Positions 18,354 to 28,031 of a DNA stretch of 64,000 nt are shown piece by piece. Position 1 is the first letter of the stretch. Each line of letters begins with the position of its first letter. This DNA comes from Denitrovibrio sp. (lineage in GTDB: Bacteria > Chrysiogenota > Deferribacteres > Deferribacterales > Geovibrionaceae). The translations under genes and the position numbers were made by a program. The notes under the pieces are model-generated. The model was not told the DNA's origin. It saw only the letters and a program-made list of their open reading frames with translations, and did not search any database. The stretch is from positions 1 to 64,000 of the forward strand of contig PKTN01000006.1 of NCBI GenBank assembly GCA_002869185.1, written 5' to 3'.

Positions 18354-18542
18354 ATGACTATCAAAGATATTTTAAGACTTGTACCGGGGATAATGATACT
18401 TGTGAGTGTTCCTCTTGGTATCTATCAAAATAAATGGTGGTTCGCTCTCACTATGTTCGTGGGGCTTAACCTTCTTCAGTCCGCTTTTACTAAGTGGTGC
18501 CTACTCGAAGACATCCTGCGCAAACTTGGCATCCCAGAATAG
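18354..18542 (+). CDS. DUF2892-family small membrane protein
   Basis: A 62-residue protein with two predicted membrane segments (LVPGIMILVSVPLGIY and WWFALTMFVGLNLLQ) and a C-terminal KWCLLEDILRKLG. This pattern fits DUF2892, the domain found as a tail on YgaP rhodanese. AAGGAG precedes the ATG at 18354. It is the last gene of the efflux locus. Function unknown. Confidence 0.75.
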   Translation: MTIKDILRLVPGIMILVSVPLGIYQNKWWFALTMFVGLNLLQSAFTKWCLLEDILRKLGIPE

Positions 18543-18650
18543 CAGGTCAACAACTGCTAGTTCACTTCGAAAAGATATATACGCAACCTCATTCATCGGC
18601 TCCTTTAGGGAGCCTGCTGAGTTGCAATATTCGATATGTAAATTATAGAA
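18537..18650 (+). repeat. Possible diverged stop-codon-anchored repeat plus GGCTCC hairpin
   Basis: The stop codon of the DUF2892 gene lies in the stem TAGCAG/CTGCTA (18540-18559, 8-nt loop), and further on GGCTCC-tttag-GGAGCC (18598-18614) is followed by CTGCTGAGTTG. The arrangement resembles the repeat family at 4982 and elsewhere, but the body is too diverged to be sure. No T run, so it is not a classic terminator. Confidence 0.35.
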
Positions 18651-18689
18651 TCTGTATGACAATATATAATTTATCAGCTATTATTCACC

Positions 18690-19718
18690 ATGAGTATTTT
18701 TAAACTAGATATTAATTACAAAAACTTGGCGATTATAGCCCTCGCCCTATTCTCCCTTGTGCTTATCTATAAGATACAGGAGATTATATCTGTCTTCGCA
18801 ATATCATTTTTCATAGCGTACCTGCTAGACCCTATCATAGATAAGCTTGAGAGTTTCAAAATTCCAAGAACTCTTGGGATAGTGATTCTAATGGTTATAA
18901 CTTTATCTATTGCAATAGTTATATCTGCATACTTGCTACCTCTACTTTATAGCGAAATAGAGTACCTTACGAAAGCAGCTCCAGAAGTGATAAATTCTCT
19001 CATGGATATGGTTGAAAAACTCGCTACCAGGTTCAATACTGACGTTTCAATGGCTAATATAAAAGCCCAGTTTGCACCAAAGGCTGGCGCAATAGCAAAA
19101 GAGTTGTTCAGTGCTCTGACGGGTGTCTTGTCATCTGCAAGTGGAGCCATAGGTACAGTAGTAAACCTCGCTATTATACCTATACTAGTCTTTTACTTTT
19201 TAAAAGATTTCGACAGGATGAATGAAAAGCTTTTCAAAATAATGGAAAACAAATCCGACACAGACTATAAAAGATATTTCAAAGACTTCGATAGTATATT
19301 ATAAGTTTATTTCAGAGGACAGATACTTGTAGCTGCGATATTGGCAGTCCTTTATACAACAGTACTTTTAGTCGCTGGCGTAAAACCAGCCATACTCATC
19401 GGCTTGGTCTCTGGTCTCCTCAGTATAGTCCCTTATCTCGGCTTTATAATAGGTTTCGGCACATCGCTAGTGCTCTCTATTGTTCAATACCAAGACATAC
19501 TCCACCCTATGCTTGTGGTTGGTGGTTTTTTAATAGTTCAGTTACTTGAAGGGAATCTGATAACACCAAAGATCGTTGGCGAATCCCTTGGGCTTCACCC
19601 TACTGCTGTCATATTCGCTCTATTAGCAGGCGGATCACTATTTGGTATAGGCGGTATGATTATCGCTCTCCCTATCGCAGCATTCATCAAAATATTACTG
19701 GCTGAACAACTAGCATGA
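18690..19718 (+). pseudogene. AI-2E family transporter (PerM/YhhT type), interrupted by in-frame TAA
   Basis: A membrane protein frame of 343 codons with one TAA at 19302-19304 (codon 205). Several membrane helices are visible on each side. The stop falls just before YFRGQ, part of the conserved (Y/F)xRGQ segment of the family, and the downstream part (PYLGFIIGFGTSLVLS, EGNLITPKIVGESLGLHP) is collinear with the family. The frame on both sides is intact, so the lesion is a single codon. It overlaps modE by 4 nt. Confidence 0.88.
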
Positions 19719-20410
19719 AAGTAGAAGGTAAGCTCTGGATAGACATTAATGGTGCAGGTATCGCAGGGCACGGACGCATCCAGTTGCTCCAACTAATCGA
19801 CAATTTCGGCTCCATAAAAAAGGCTGCCGAATCTATAGGTATGAGCTATAAATCCGCATGGGACAGCATAAACTCTCTGAATGAAATCTTTGGAAAAGAC
19901 CTAGTCGAAAGGAAAACTGGCGGGAAAGGTGGTGGCGGAACTATCCTCACTGAGCATGGCAAAGATTTAGTCAAAACATATAACTACTACAGCAGGATAC
20001 ACGAACTCTATCTCACAGACATCTCAAAGATGAACTGCATTGAAGCTGTCATAAATGATACCGATGGTGAATACGCTAAAGCGATTACGACAGGTGGAGA
20101 TTCTTTTTATTGTGTGCTTTTAGACCATGAGATAAAACTGAGCGATAAAGTAAACCTGTTCATAAAGCCGACTGATATAATTCTTGTAAATAGTGATGAT
20201 TTTGAAACCAGTGCGAAGAACTTACTCAAGACAAAAGTGAAATCGATAAACGTCACAAATGAGAAGAGTGAGATTATCCTTAATTCTGATAAAGGGACAA
20301 CTCTTGCAGTGCAGATCACATCTGCCAGTGCAGAAAAACTTGCCCTCAAAAAAGATACAGAAATCTATACCCTTTTCAAGACTGCTTCTGTCCTCGCCTC
20401 TATCAGATAA
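19715..20410 (+). CDS. modE: ModE-like molybdate-responsive regulator
   Basis: A 231-residue regulator with an N-terminal winged helix (QLIDNFGSIKKAAESIGMSYKSAWD, then GKGGGGTILTEHG) typical of ModE/LysR-like Mo regulators, and two C-terminal Mop/TOBE-like segments that bind molybdate oxyanion. The GGxGGG turn is the ModE hallmark. The Mop repeats are diverged. No modABC genes are in the window. Starts at an ATG overlapping the preceding transporter. Confidence 0.82.
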   Translation: MKVEGKLWIDINGAGIAGHGRIQLLQLIDNFGSIKKAAESIGMSYKSAWDSINSLNEIFGKDLVERKTGGKGGGGTILTEHGKDLVKTYNYYSRIHELYLTDISKMNCIEAVINDTDGEYAKAITTGGDSFYCVLLDHEIKLSDKVNLFIKPTDIILVNSDDFETSAKNLLKTKVKSINVTNEKSEIILNSDKGTTLAVQITSASAEKLALKKDTEIYTLFKTASVLASIR

Positions 20411-20411
20411 C

Positions 20412-22523
20412 CTAAGCGACTGGTTTTATAAAAGTAATCCTAATTTTCTTAAGACCTGAACCTTTAAAAAAGACATCAGCATTAGCAGAATCACCCGTAC
20501 CAGAGATAGCGACAACCATCCCTTCTCCGAATTTTTCGTGGGTAACTTTGCTACCGTTTTTAATGCCGTTCACTTCAACAGTTTTTCTTTTGTAGTTAGC
20601 TTGAGTACTAGGTTTTGCCCTACTGCCCATAGGTTTGCTATAGCCAAGAATCCCCATTTCATCTAAAAATATTGATTTTTGCTGTGGCTTATATTGCCCA
20701 TAAATCATCCTAGTAGATGCGTATGTCATATGCAGGTTCTGCTTCGCCCTTGTGACACCAACATAACAAAGTCTACGCTCTTCCTCTAGCTCGTCTGGCT
20801 CGTCTATAGAGCCATGCAGAGGGAAGAGACCATTCTCAAGACCAGTCAGAAAGACAGTCTCAAACTCTAACCCTTTAGCAGCATGTATAGTCATCAGCTG
20901 GATGCAATTCTCAGCTGGTTCATCAGATGAAGTCGCGAGCGCTGTGTCAGCAAGGAAATCAACTATAAGCCCGTCCCTGTTGCTATTCTCAAAAGCTACA
21001 GCGGCGTTGAAAAGTTCGTCAACGTTACTTATGCGTCTCTCAGCTTCCTGTTCATCTTCATACTTCTTCACATACTCTTTGTATTCTGTCAGCTCTATGA
21101 CAGTCTTCACCATCTCACTCACTTTGACGCATTTTTTAATCTTTTCGAAGATATCGAGTAATTTCCTGAAAGATTCCTTCTGCTGACCCCTTAACTGGTC
21201 GTTAAGACCATATATAGCGTTAAGTATGTCTGCATTATTTGCTGATGCAAAGTCGATTATCTTATTTATTGTAGTGTCGCCTATCCCTCTAGGTGGAGCT
21301 TTCACACACCTACGGAATGATACAGAATCGTATGGATTATCATAAAAACGAAGGTAGCTAAGGATATCCTTAACCTCACGCCTCTGGAAGAAACCGACTG
21401 AACCTATAAGCTTATAAGGGAGACGTTCTGCATTCAGCTTTACTTCAAAGTTACGTGACTGACCGTTTGTTCTGTAAAGGACAGCTATCTCGTTACCAGA
21501 CATACCATCATCTAGGTATTTCTTAACTTCGCTCATTACAAAGTCAGCCTCATCGGTCTCTCTGCTAACAGGGAGCACCTGAACCAGACCACCCTCTTCT
21601 CTGAAGGCTACAAGATCTTTCCCCTTACGAAGTTTATTGTTACTGATCAGTTCGTTAGCCGCCTTAAGTATCTGCGGACGGCTTCTATAGTTTTCTACAA
21701 GTCTGATAGTTTTAGTGTTTTCGAAGATAGTATCAAACTCTAGGATGTTTTTGATATCAGCACCACGCCATCCATATATAGACTGGTCGTCATCACCAAC
21801 AACACAAAGATTGCCATCAGTACCTGAAAGCAGGCGAAGGAATAGAAACTGAATATCGTTAGTATCTTGATACTCATCAACTAGCATGTATTGAAAAAGG
21901 TCTTTATAGTAATTTACTGTGAGTGGATGCTTCTGAAACATTCTGATGGTGAGTGAAAGCATGTCATCAAAGTCAATCAAGTTCTGATCTTTCAAGCGCC
22001 CTTGATATGTCGCGAACACTTCCTTAAACCTAAATGAAAGGTCTTCTGGTGGCTTCTCATCAACATATGTACGAGTATTCTTAAAGTTAGATATCATATT
22101 CATATATTGCTTAGGTGGATACTTTTTATGGTCTATGCCTAGTATCTTAATAACATCTCTCATAGTTGCGAGCCTGTCATCCTGATCTAGAATTCCGAAA
22201 CCAGCACTTATGCCCGCCTTCTCAGGGTCACGACGAAGCAGTCTCAAACAGATAGAGTGAAATGTCCCTATCCAAATGTTTGCATCTTCGTAATCCACAA
22301 GCTTAAGGATACGTTCCTTCATCTCTCCTGCCGCCTTGTTTGTGAAGGTAACGGCTAAGATGTTTCTAGAAGGGACTCCGACATTATTTATAAGGTGAGC
22401 GATACGGTAAGTGATCACTCTTGTCTTTCCAGTTCCTGCACCAGCAAGGACAAGTAGTGGTCCTTCGGTTGTATTAACGGCTTCGTATTGAGCCGTGTTT
22501 AGTTCTTTTTTATAATCAGGCAT
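20412..22523 (-). CDS. UvrD/PcrA-type superfamily 1 DNA helicase
   Basis: A 703-residue 3'-5' helicase for repair and replication restart. Motif I is LAGAGTGKTRVITYR, Ia LAVTFTNKAAGEMKERI, II VDEYQDTN, III GDDDQSIYGWRGAD, IV region ENYRS, V LMTIHAAKGLEFETVF, VI CYVGVTRAK. A short C-terminal Tudor-like tail (GSKVTHEKFGEGMVVAISG) is typical of PcrA. The ATG at 22523 overlaps the ClC stop by 8 nt; the longer start at 22577 would encode residues inside the ClC end. Confidence 0.93.
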   Translation of the reverse strand: MPDYKKELNTAQYEAVNTTEGPLLVLAGAGTGKTRVITYRIAHLINNVGVPSRNILAVTFTNKAAGEMKERILKLVDYEDANIWIGTFHSICLRLLRRDPEKAGISAGFGILDQDDRLATMRDVIKILGIDHKKYPPKQYMNMISNFKNTRTYVDEKPPEDLSFRFKEVFATYQGRLKDQNLIDFDDMLSLTIRMFQKHPLTVNYYKDLFQYMLVDEYQDTNDIQFLFLRLLSGTDGNLCVVGDDDQSIYGWRGADIKNILEFDTIFENTKTIRLVENYRSRPQILKAANELISNNKLRKGKDLVAFREEGGLVQVLPVSRETDEADFVMSEVKKYLDDGMSGNEIAVLYRTNGQSRNFEVKLNAERLPYKLIGSVGFFQRREVKDILSYLRFYDNPYDSVSFRRCVKAPPRGIGDTTINKIIDFASANNADILNAIYGLNDQLRGQQKESFRKLLDIFEKIKKCVKVSEMVKTVIELTEYKEYVKKYEDEQEAERRISNVDELFNAAVAFENSNRDGLIVDFLADTALATSSDEPAENCIQLMTIHAAKGLEFETVFLTGLENGLFPLHGSIDEPDELEEERRLCYVGVTRAKQNLHMTYASTRMIYGQYKPQQKSIFLDEMGILGYSKPMGSRAKPSTQANYKRKTVEVNGIKNGSKVTHEKFGEGMVVAISGTGDSANADVFFKGSGLKKIRITFIKPVA

Positions 22524-24273
22524 TCTCTGGCCTCGTACTCGCGATAGTTTTATTGTATTGCATGATAATATCTCCACGTCTTAGAAGCCCTTTAAGGTAG
22601 AGCTTACCGTCAACTTCTAACACAACAGGGATAGCGCCAAGATCTTTGATCCCTAGCCTCTCAGTGGCCGTCAGAAGAGTATCATCTACTGTAACGTATA
22701 TTAGGTTATCTCTGGTACATATTTCTCCTGCAACAACGATATCCTCAAGTCCCTCTTCGAAAATGATCTCACGTATATTATCAAGTGACAACATACCAAC
22801 CAGACTTTCATCTGGTGCAAGAACAGGGAAATATGTGTGGTTAGCAAGTTTAATACTCTCTAATACATTACGAAATGATGTATCTTCTCTAAATGTTGTC
22901 ACATCACAAAGCATAACATCGCCAACATGCAGTTTTTCTAGGACAGATTCTTCCGCCCCCTTTCTAATACGCACGCCCTGCTTTGTGAGAATCCAAGTAA
23001 ATATAGATTCCTTCTCTATCCAGCCAGCACAAATATTTGCAACAATAGTTGTCAGCATCAAAGGAAGAATAACAGTATAACTCTGAGTAATCTCAAAGAT
23101 GATGAGTATAGCGGTGAGCGGTGCTCTGATAGTAGCAGCCAGCATTGCACTCATAGCAACAAGACCGTACGCTCCAGGACCACCCGTTATGTTTGGTAAT
23201 ACCAGATTGACTAGCCAACCAAAAAAACCACCAGTAGCGGCACCAATATATAGTGACGGAACAAAGAGACCACCTGAGCCTCCAGAACCGAGAGTAAGTG
23301 AAGTAGCTATAACTTTAAGTAGAACAAGAACAATAAGGATGAGCCCTGTTTCGTGGCGAAGGATAGAGTCGATTGTGTCGTAACCAACACCCATTACATC
23401 ACGTGATAAAAGAGCTACACAGCCCATTAGTAGCCCACCAAGGGCAGGCTTTGACCAACTAGGGATTTCAAGTGCTTCGAATTTTTCTTCGAAAGCATAA
23501 AAAGTTCTTATAAAAAATATTCCTACAACAGCACAAAGCATACCCATTATGGTATATAGCGGTAGTTCAAAAATAGATTTGAAAATGTAATCAGGAGCAT
23601 CAAAAGTTACATGGTCACCAAGGTAGGCTCTTGAAACGACAGTTGCTATTACAGATGAGATTATAATAGGGCTGAAAGTCTTCAGACCAAACTGACCAAG
23701 CAGAACCTCAGCCGCAAACATCGCACCACCAATAGGAGCGTTGAAAGTAGCAGCAAGTCCACCGGCAGCACCACAAGCTATAACAGTCTTCATTCTGGCT
23801 GATGAAAAGTTGAATATCTTACCAACACCTGAACCGATAGCAGCACCTATTTGAACAATAGGACCCTCACGACCAGCAGAACCACCAGTACCAAGTGTGA
23901 TAGCGGATGAAACAGCTTTTACCAATGCGATCTGTGGAAGGATGCTTCTGTTTAGGGCTATGGCTTTTATAACGTCAGGGACACCGTGCCCCTTAGCAAA
24001 TTTAAACATTATAGAAATAATACCTACTAACAAACCACCTATGGCTGGCACAAAAAGTATTTTGTAAAAAGGAGTATTATTTAGTGCATCTAGAAGATAT
24101 TCGCTCTTTGTTCCGTAAAATAAGTCTTGAACAAAACTTATTAGAAATCTGAAAAGAAGGTTACCATAGCCTGCAAGCAGACCAATCAAAACTGCTATCA
24201 TAACCATATAAAGGTCATCATGTTGTTTAAGGAAACCGTTTAATTTATCTTTTTTATTATTAAAATTCATCAC
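22516..24273 (-). CDS. ClC-family chloride channel/antiporter with CBS domains
   Basis: A 585-residue membrane protein. Filter motifs are visible: GHGVPDV for the first, GSAGREGPIVQIG for the second and GGSGGLFVPSLYIGA for the third. Two CBS domains occupy the last 130 residues (MLCDVTTFRED, DNLIYVTVDDTLLTATERLG) and probably sense nucleotides. Whether it is a channel or a proton-coupled exchanger cannot be decided here. It is transcribed with the downstream helicase. Confidence 0.92.
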   Translation of the reverse strand: MMNFNNKKDKLNGFLKQHDDLYMVMIAVLIGLLAGYGNLLFRFLISFVQDLFYGTKSEYLLDALNNTPFYKILFVPAIGGLLVGIISIMFKFAKGHGVPDVIKAIALNRSILPQIALVKAVSSAITLGTGGSAGREGPIVQIGAAIGSGVGKIFNFSSARMKTVIACGAAGGLAATFNAPIGGAMFAAEVLLGQFGLKTFSPIIISSVIATVVSRAYLGDHVTFDAPDYIFKSIFELPLYTIMGMLCAVVGIFFIRTFYAFEEKFEALEIPSWSKPALGGLLMGCVALLSRDVMGVGYDTIDSILRHETGLILIVLVLLKVIATSLTLGSGGSGGLFVPSLYIGAATGGFFGWLVNLVLPNITGGPGAYGLVAMSAMLAATIRAPLTAILIIFEITQSYTVILPLMLTTIVANICAGWIEKESIFTWILTKQGVRIRKGAEESVLEKLHVGDVMLCDVTTFREDTSFRNVLESIKLANHTYFPVLAPDESLVGMLSLDNIREIIFEEGLEDIVVAGEICTRDNLIYVTVDDTLLTATERLGIKDLGAIPVVLEVDGKLYLKGLLRRGDIIMQYNKTIASTRPENA

Positions 24274-24383
24274 ACCACATCATATATTAATTATACCAAG
24301 TGTCGGTTTAAACCAATATAAGGTCTATGTCAAGGAAGTAAACGATATAAAAGAAATCAGATTATTAACCCTGATTAGACTAA

Positions 24384-24926
24384 CTAGACTTGTCTTAAAG
24401 AAGCTATGTATGCACCGTATGCGGCGATAGAAATACTGTGAGAAATCTGTCCGTTCAGGATCATCTGCTCAACCTCGCTGAGACTGAATTCAGCTGGTTC
24501 TACATCTTCGAAAGGGTCGAGAAAAAGCTCTGATGTTTTTACACAATTTACAGCAAGATAAAGATAGCAGGTATTATCCATAAAAGCAGGATTTGGGTTC
24601 ATCCGAACAAGCTCCGTCAGCTCACCCTCATAACCTGTCTCTTCCACTAGCTCTCTAGCACCACCAATGAGAGGATCTTCGCCAGTCTCCACAGCTCCAC
24701 CAGGAAACTCATAGCTAACATCACATGTGCCAACACGAAACTGTTTTACAAGTACCAGTTTACCCTCAGCGGTAACAGGCACAATAACCGCCCAATTCTT
24801 CATGCTAATAACAGTGAAAGTACCGACACTGTCATTCTTTTTGAAATGAAAATCCCTGTGCTCCACACGAAGCACAGGGTCTGTATATGTTGTTTCAGTT
24901 TTGACTAGTTTCCAGTTGTCTTTCAT
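24384..24926 (-). CDS. Nudix hydrolase, ADP-ribose pyrophosphatase-like
   Basis: A 180-residue hydrolase of nucleoside diphosphates linked to X. The Nudix box is complete: GGAVETGEDPLIGGARELVEETG contains Gx5Ex7REx2EExG with the catalytic glutamates. The N-terminal half (TDPVLRVEHRDFHF) resembles NudF/ADP-ribose pyrophosphatases. Substrate is not determined. It follows a small hypothetical gene after 2 nt. Confidence 0.88.
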   Translation of the reverse strand: MKDNWKLVKTETTYTDPVLRVEHRDFHFKKNDSVGTFTVISMKNWAVIVPVTAEGKLVLVKQFRVGTCDVSYEFPGGAVETGEDPLIGGARELVEETGYEGELTELVRMNPNPAFMDNTCYLYLAVNCVKTSELFLDPFEDVEPAEFSLSEVEQMILNGQISHSISIAAYGAYIASLRQV

Positions 24927-24928
24927 TA

Positions 24929-25264
24929 TTAGAGGATAAGCCCTGAGCCACTAGATGGGTTTCCGCCGAGTCCACCCATACCACCACTAGCCATTTTGAT
25001 GTTAGTCTTAGTCTCTATGTATTTATCTGAAAGGTCACCTGGAACTTCTTTAAATTCGAAAAGAACGTTCGCCATGTTGATCTCGCCCCTTACCTCTTCC
25101 TCAAATGGGAAACCGTAAGGTACTATAGCGATCTGCATAGACCCAGTCTGTGTAGGCATAACCTGCACGAGACAAATATTTATTAATTTATCGGATGCTT
25201 CATCTTTTTCAGCTAAAACCATCTCGCCAGTAACGAGCTTTGCAAATACTATATTCTCTGCCAT
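24929..25264 (-). CDS. Conserved-looking small hypothetical protein, Gly-rich C terminus
   Basis: I do not recognise this 111-residue protein. The N-terminal part is beta-rich (ENIVFAKLVTGEMVLAEKDE) and recalls small Sm-like or chaperone-like barrels; the C-terminal 20 residues are Gly/Ser rich (GGMGGLGGNPSSGSG). No signal peptide or membrane segment. AAGGAG precedes the ATG and it is the first gene before the Nudix gene. Function unknown. Confidence 0.65.
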   Translation of the reverse strand: MAENIVFAKLVTGEMVLAEKDEASDKLINICLVQVMPTQTGSMQIAIVPYGFPFEEEVRGEINMANVLFEFKEVPGDLSDKYIETKTNIKMASGGMGGLGGNPSSGSGLIL

Positions 25265-25292
25265 TTATAATCTCCTTTTACATAGAATAAAT

Positions 25293-25356
25293 GTCATCCT
25301 GAATGATAATGAAGGATCTCAACAAAATAGAGACTCTCCACTCTACCCAGAGTGAC
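25293..25356 (+). repeat. GTCATYCTGA-type palindromic intergenic repeat
   Basis: The 64-nt segment begins GTCATCCTGAATG and ends CAGAGTGAC, giving imperfect inverted ends. Related segments occur at 41929-42096, 61414-61483 and 62630-62660. Such GTCATTCTGA elements are common in many bacterial genomes. The rest of the 290-nt gap holds the ferredoxin promoter. Confidence 0.6.
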
Positions 25357-25495
25357 TTTATTTATATATGTTCATTCTAAATATATGAAAAAATATATTA
25401 GTTCAATATGTTTCTTTAACTCTTTATGGACATACTCTTTTTGAGCACCTGCTTATGAAAATCAAATAAACTCATTTTAAAACGCATTTTTCTTA

Positions 25496-25524
25496 TTGAC
25501 TTTAGGCACATAAGGTTTTATTAA
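25496..25524 (+). promoter_or_regulatory. Ferredoxin promoter
   Basis: TTGACT (25496-25501), a 17-nt spacer and TATTAA (25519-25524), followed by a GGAGG Shine-Dalgarno at 25543-25547. Confidence 0.6.
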
Positions 25525-25554
25525 ACCAAGAGTAAGACTAACGGAGGTGCTTTT

Positions 25555-25722
25555 ATGGCTTACACAATTAATGACAGCTGCACAAACTGTGGCGTATGTG
25601 AAGATGAGTGTCCAGTAGGCGCAATTACTGAAGCTAATGACGTAAGAGTTATTGATGGTGACACATGTACTGACTGTGGCGCTTGTGCTGAAGTTTGCCC
25701 TGTTGACGCTATCGAAGCTTAA
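25555..25722 (+). CDS. 2[4Fe-4S] ferredoxin
   Basis: A small electron carrier of 55 residues. Two CxxCxxCxxxCP clusters are present (CTNCGVCEDECP and CTDCGACAEVCP), each of which would bind a [4Fe-4S] cluster. It is of clostridial type, fitting an anaerobic metabolism. GGAGG is 7 nt upstream. It has its own promoter and terminator and so is monocistronic. Confidence 0.96.
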   Translation: MAYTINDSCTNCGVCEDECPVGAITEANDVRVIDGDTCTDCGACAEVCPVDAIEA

Positions 25723-25749
25723 TCAACGGCAACAACGAAATTTTAATAT

Positions 25750-25776
25750 AGCCCTGTGCTTGCAGGGCTTTATTTT
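25750..25776 (+). terminator. Intrinsic terminator of the ferredoxin gene
   Basis: AGCCCTG pairs with CAGGGCT around a 6-nt loop (TGCTTG) and is followed by TTATTTTT. Confidence 0.85.
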
Positions 25777-25806
25777 TAAATACATATACTACAAGGATAC
25801 TAGGAT

Positions 25807-26469
25807 ATGAGCATTTTAAAGAGACTAAAAGAAGAGATAGATACAGTTTTCGAGAGGGACCCTGCGGCTAAGAGTAAGGCTGAGGTTATCTTTTGTTACC
25901 CTGGTTTTCACGCTGTCCTCTTTTACCGTGTCGCTCATAAACTATGGAAACATGAATTCTTTTTTCTAGGCCGTCTGACATCGCACCTCGGACGTTTTTT
26001 CACAGGCATAGAAATTCATCCCGGAGCTACAATAGGGAAGCGTTTCTTTATAGATCACGGTATGGGCGTAGTAATTGGTGAAACAGCAGAGATAGGAAAC
26101 GACGTAACGATATATCACGGAGTAACACTCGGTGGTGTCAGCCTAGAGAAGGTGAAACGTCACCCAACACTCGAAGACAATGTAGTAATCGGTTCTGGAG
26201 CTAAAGTTCTTGGTCCATTCACTGTTAAGAAGAATGCTAAAATTGGTTCAAACTCAGTAGTAGTAAAAGAGGTTCCAGAGAATGCAACTGTTGTTGGTAT
26301 ACCTGGGAAAATTGTTAAAGGGACTTTGGATAAAAAGAGCTTCGACCATAATAAACTCCCTGACCCTGTGGCTAGAGCCATCACAGACATGGCTACCAGA
26401 ATGTGCCACATGGAAGCAGAGATAAATGACCTTAGAAAAAAGTTGAAAAATTATGAAGATAACGACTAA
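25807..26469 (+). CDS. cysE: Serine O-acetyltransferase
   Basis: CysE (220 aa) acetylates serine for cysteine synthesis. The hexapeptide left-handed beta helix is clear, with [39 protein letters not shown] and the cofactor-binding HP in KRHPTLEDN. The catalytic His in [12 protein letters not shown] is present. The C-terminal tail is long and could contain a CysK-interacting end. It overlaps iscR by 17 nt, so cysE-iscR-iscS form an operon. Confidence 0.93.
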   Translation: MSILKRLKEEIDTVFERDPAAKSKAEVIFCYPGFHAVLFYRVAHKLWKHEFFFLGRLTSHLGRFFTGIEIHPGATIGKRFFIDHGMGVVIGETAEIGNDVTIYHGVTLGGVSLEKVKRHPTLEDNVVIGSGAKVLGPFTVKKNAKIGSNSVVVKEVPENATVVGIPGKIVKGTLDKKSFDHNKLPDPVARAITDMATRMCHMEAEINDLRKKLKNYEDND

Positions 26470-26884
26470 AAGCAGATACGCTATCCGCTCCATCTTTGCT
26501 CTTGTACTGCTAGGTGGCGACCAGAGACCAATAGCACTCAACCAAATAGCTGAGCACGAGGATATCAGTAGGAAATATCTCGAGCAGATATTTATAAAAC
26601 TAAAAAAATCTGACATAGTTTTAGGTTCCAGAGGAGCTCAAGGTGGATATATGCTTGCCAGAGATCCACAAAATATTAAACTAAAAGAGGTCATCTACGC
26701 AATGGATGGTCCTGTAAATATATCAGACTGCACACAGGAAGAGTCGTGTGACAATTTTGCTTCATGCGGAATAAACTGGCTGTGGGCAGGACTTAAAGAA
26801 ACAGTAGATAACTATCTAGACAATATAAGTATATATGATTTAAAGCGTCAAGCTTTTGGAGGAAAAGATGCCGATCTATCTTGA
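26453..26884 (+). CDS. iscR: Rrf2/IscR-family Fe-S regulator
   Basis: A 143-residue winged-helix regulator. The start [20 protein letters not shown] and recognition region [13 protein letters not shown] are IscR-like, and the cluster ligands are present as [13 protein letters not shown] (three cysteines spaced 5 and 5), the usual [2Fe-2S] loop. In IscR the cluster-bound form represses the isc genes; the position before iscS supports that role here. The 3' end overlaps the start of iscS by 17 nt. Confidence 0.88.
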   Translation: MKITTKSRYAIRSIFALVLLGGDQRPIALNQIAEHEDISRKYLEQIFIKLKKSDIVLGSRGAQGGYMLARDPQNIKLKEVIYAMDGPVNISDCTQEESCDNFASCGINWLWAGLKETVDNYLDNISIYDLKRQAFGGKDADLS

Positions 26885-28025
26885 CTATAGTGCAACAACA
26901 CCTATGGATCCCGAAGTTTTCGAGGCGATGAAGCCTTATTTTATGGAAAAATTTGCAAACCCTTCAAGCATACATTCACTCGGACGTGAAGTTCGTGATG
27001 ATATAGAAGAGGCGAGAGAGATTGTAGCAAAGTCCATCGGAGCAGAAGCTCACGAGATAATCTTTACAGCAAGTGGTACTGCATCAGACAACATGGCTAT
27101 CCGTGGCACAGCAGAGATGCTTAAGCACAAGGGAAAACACATTATCACCTCTTGTGTCGAGCATAAAGCTGTACTAGAGAGCTGTAGAGTATTAGAAGAG
27201 CAAGGATTTGAAGTAACATACCTTCCTGTCGATTCTGACGGCATAACTCCTCTTGAAGCTGTTAAGAATGCTATCAAAAAAGATACAATACTTATATCAG
27301 TAATGCTTGTTAATAACGAAATCGGAACTATACAACCCATCAGAGAGATCGTCGAACTAGCCAAAGAGAAAGGGATAGTTGTACACACAGACGCTGTTCA
27401 GGCTATGGGCAAGATGAAGATTGATGTCGCTGAGCTTGGCGTTGACCTGCTCACTATATCTGGTCACAAACTCTGTGGTCCAAAAGGGATTGGTGCTCTT
27501 TTTATCGAAGATAACCTTAAAGCAGATTTTAAGCCACTCGTTGTTGGTGGGGCACAAGAGTTTGGTCTCCGTGCTGGTACTGAGTCTGTTCCTAACATAA
27601 TCGGAATGGCAAAATCTTGCGAGATAATCATGAGAGACCTCGAACAAGAGAGGGTTCACATCAGAAAGCTCCGTGACCTATTTGAAAGCAGGCTCATAAA
27701 TGAGCTAGGCGATGTTAATATAAACGGTCATAAAGATCAGCGTGTTTGCTCTGTTTCCAACTTAGCATTCAGATATATTGAGGCTGAGGCACTTATGATC
27801 TACGCAGAGGAAGTTTGCTGCTCAACAGGTAGCGCATGCTCATCTGAGAGCGTTGACGCTTCTCACGTCCTTTACGCTATAGGCGTTGACCCAGTCGACC
27901 TTCACGGTGCTATAAGATTCAGTTTCGGTAGATTCAACACAGAAGAAGAAGTGAACAAGGCTGTAGATATCATCAAGGATAGCGTTCTTAAACTGAGGGC
28001 GATGTCTCCACTTGTGAATAAATAA
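26868..28025 (+). CDS. iscS: Cysteine desulfurase, NifS/IscS type
   Basis: A PLP enzyme (385 aa) that removes sulfur from cysteine for Fe-S cluster and thiolation. The PLP lysine is in TISGHKLCGPKG and the catalytic cysteine in the mobile loop CCSTGSACSSESVDASHV. The ATG at 26868 has GGAGG 5 nt upstream. No iscU follows; the MFS gene comes next. One unusual residue (FTASGTASDN instead of SGGTE) is noted without interpretation. Confidence 0.93.
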   Translation: MPIYLDYSATTPMDPEVFEAMKPYFMEKFANPSSIHSLGREVRDDIEEAREIVAKSIGAEAHEIIFTASGTASDNMAIRGTAEMLKHKGKHIITSCVEHKAVLESCRVLEEQGFEVTYLPVDSDGITPLEAVKNAIKKDTILISVMLVNNEIGTIQPIREIVELAKEKGIVVHTDAVQAMGKMKIDVAELGVDLLTISGHKLCGPKGIGALFIEDNLKADFKPLVVGGAQEFGLRAGTESVPNIIGMAKSCEIIMRDLEQERVHIRKLRDLFESRLINELGDVNINGHKDQRVCSVSNLAFRYIEAEALMIYAEEVCCSTGSACSSESVDASHVLYAIGVDPVDLHGAIRFSFGRFNTEEEVNKAVDIIKDSVLKLRAMSPLVNK

Positions 28026-28031
28026 TAATAT

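Noticed and set aside
18598-18614. Intrinsic terminator after the DUF2892 gene
   Set aside because: The GGCTCC/GGAGCC hairpin has no following T run; listed as a possible decayed repeat instead.
26868-28025. IscS GTAS (instead of GTE) and HKLCGPKG as further G-to-T lesions
   Set aside because: These require A-to-C or A-to-G changes rather than G-to-T, and such residues may be natural in this lineage.
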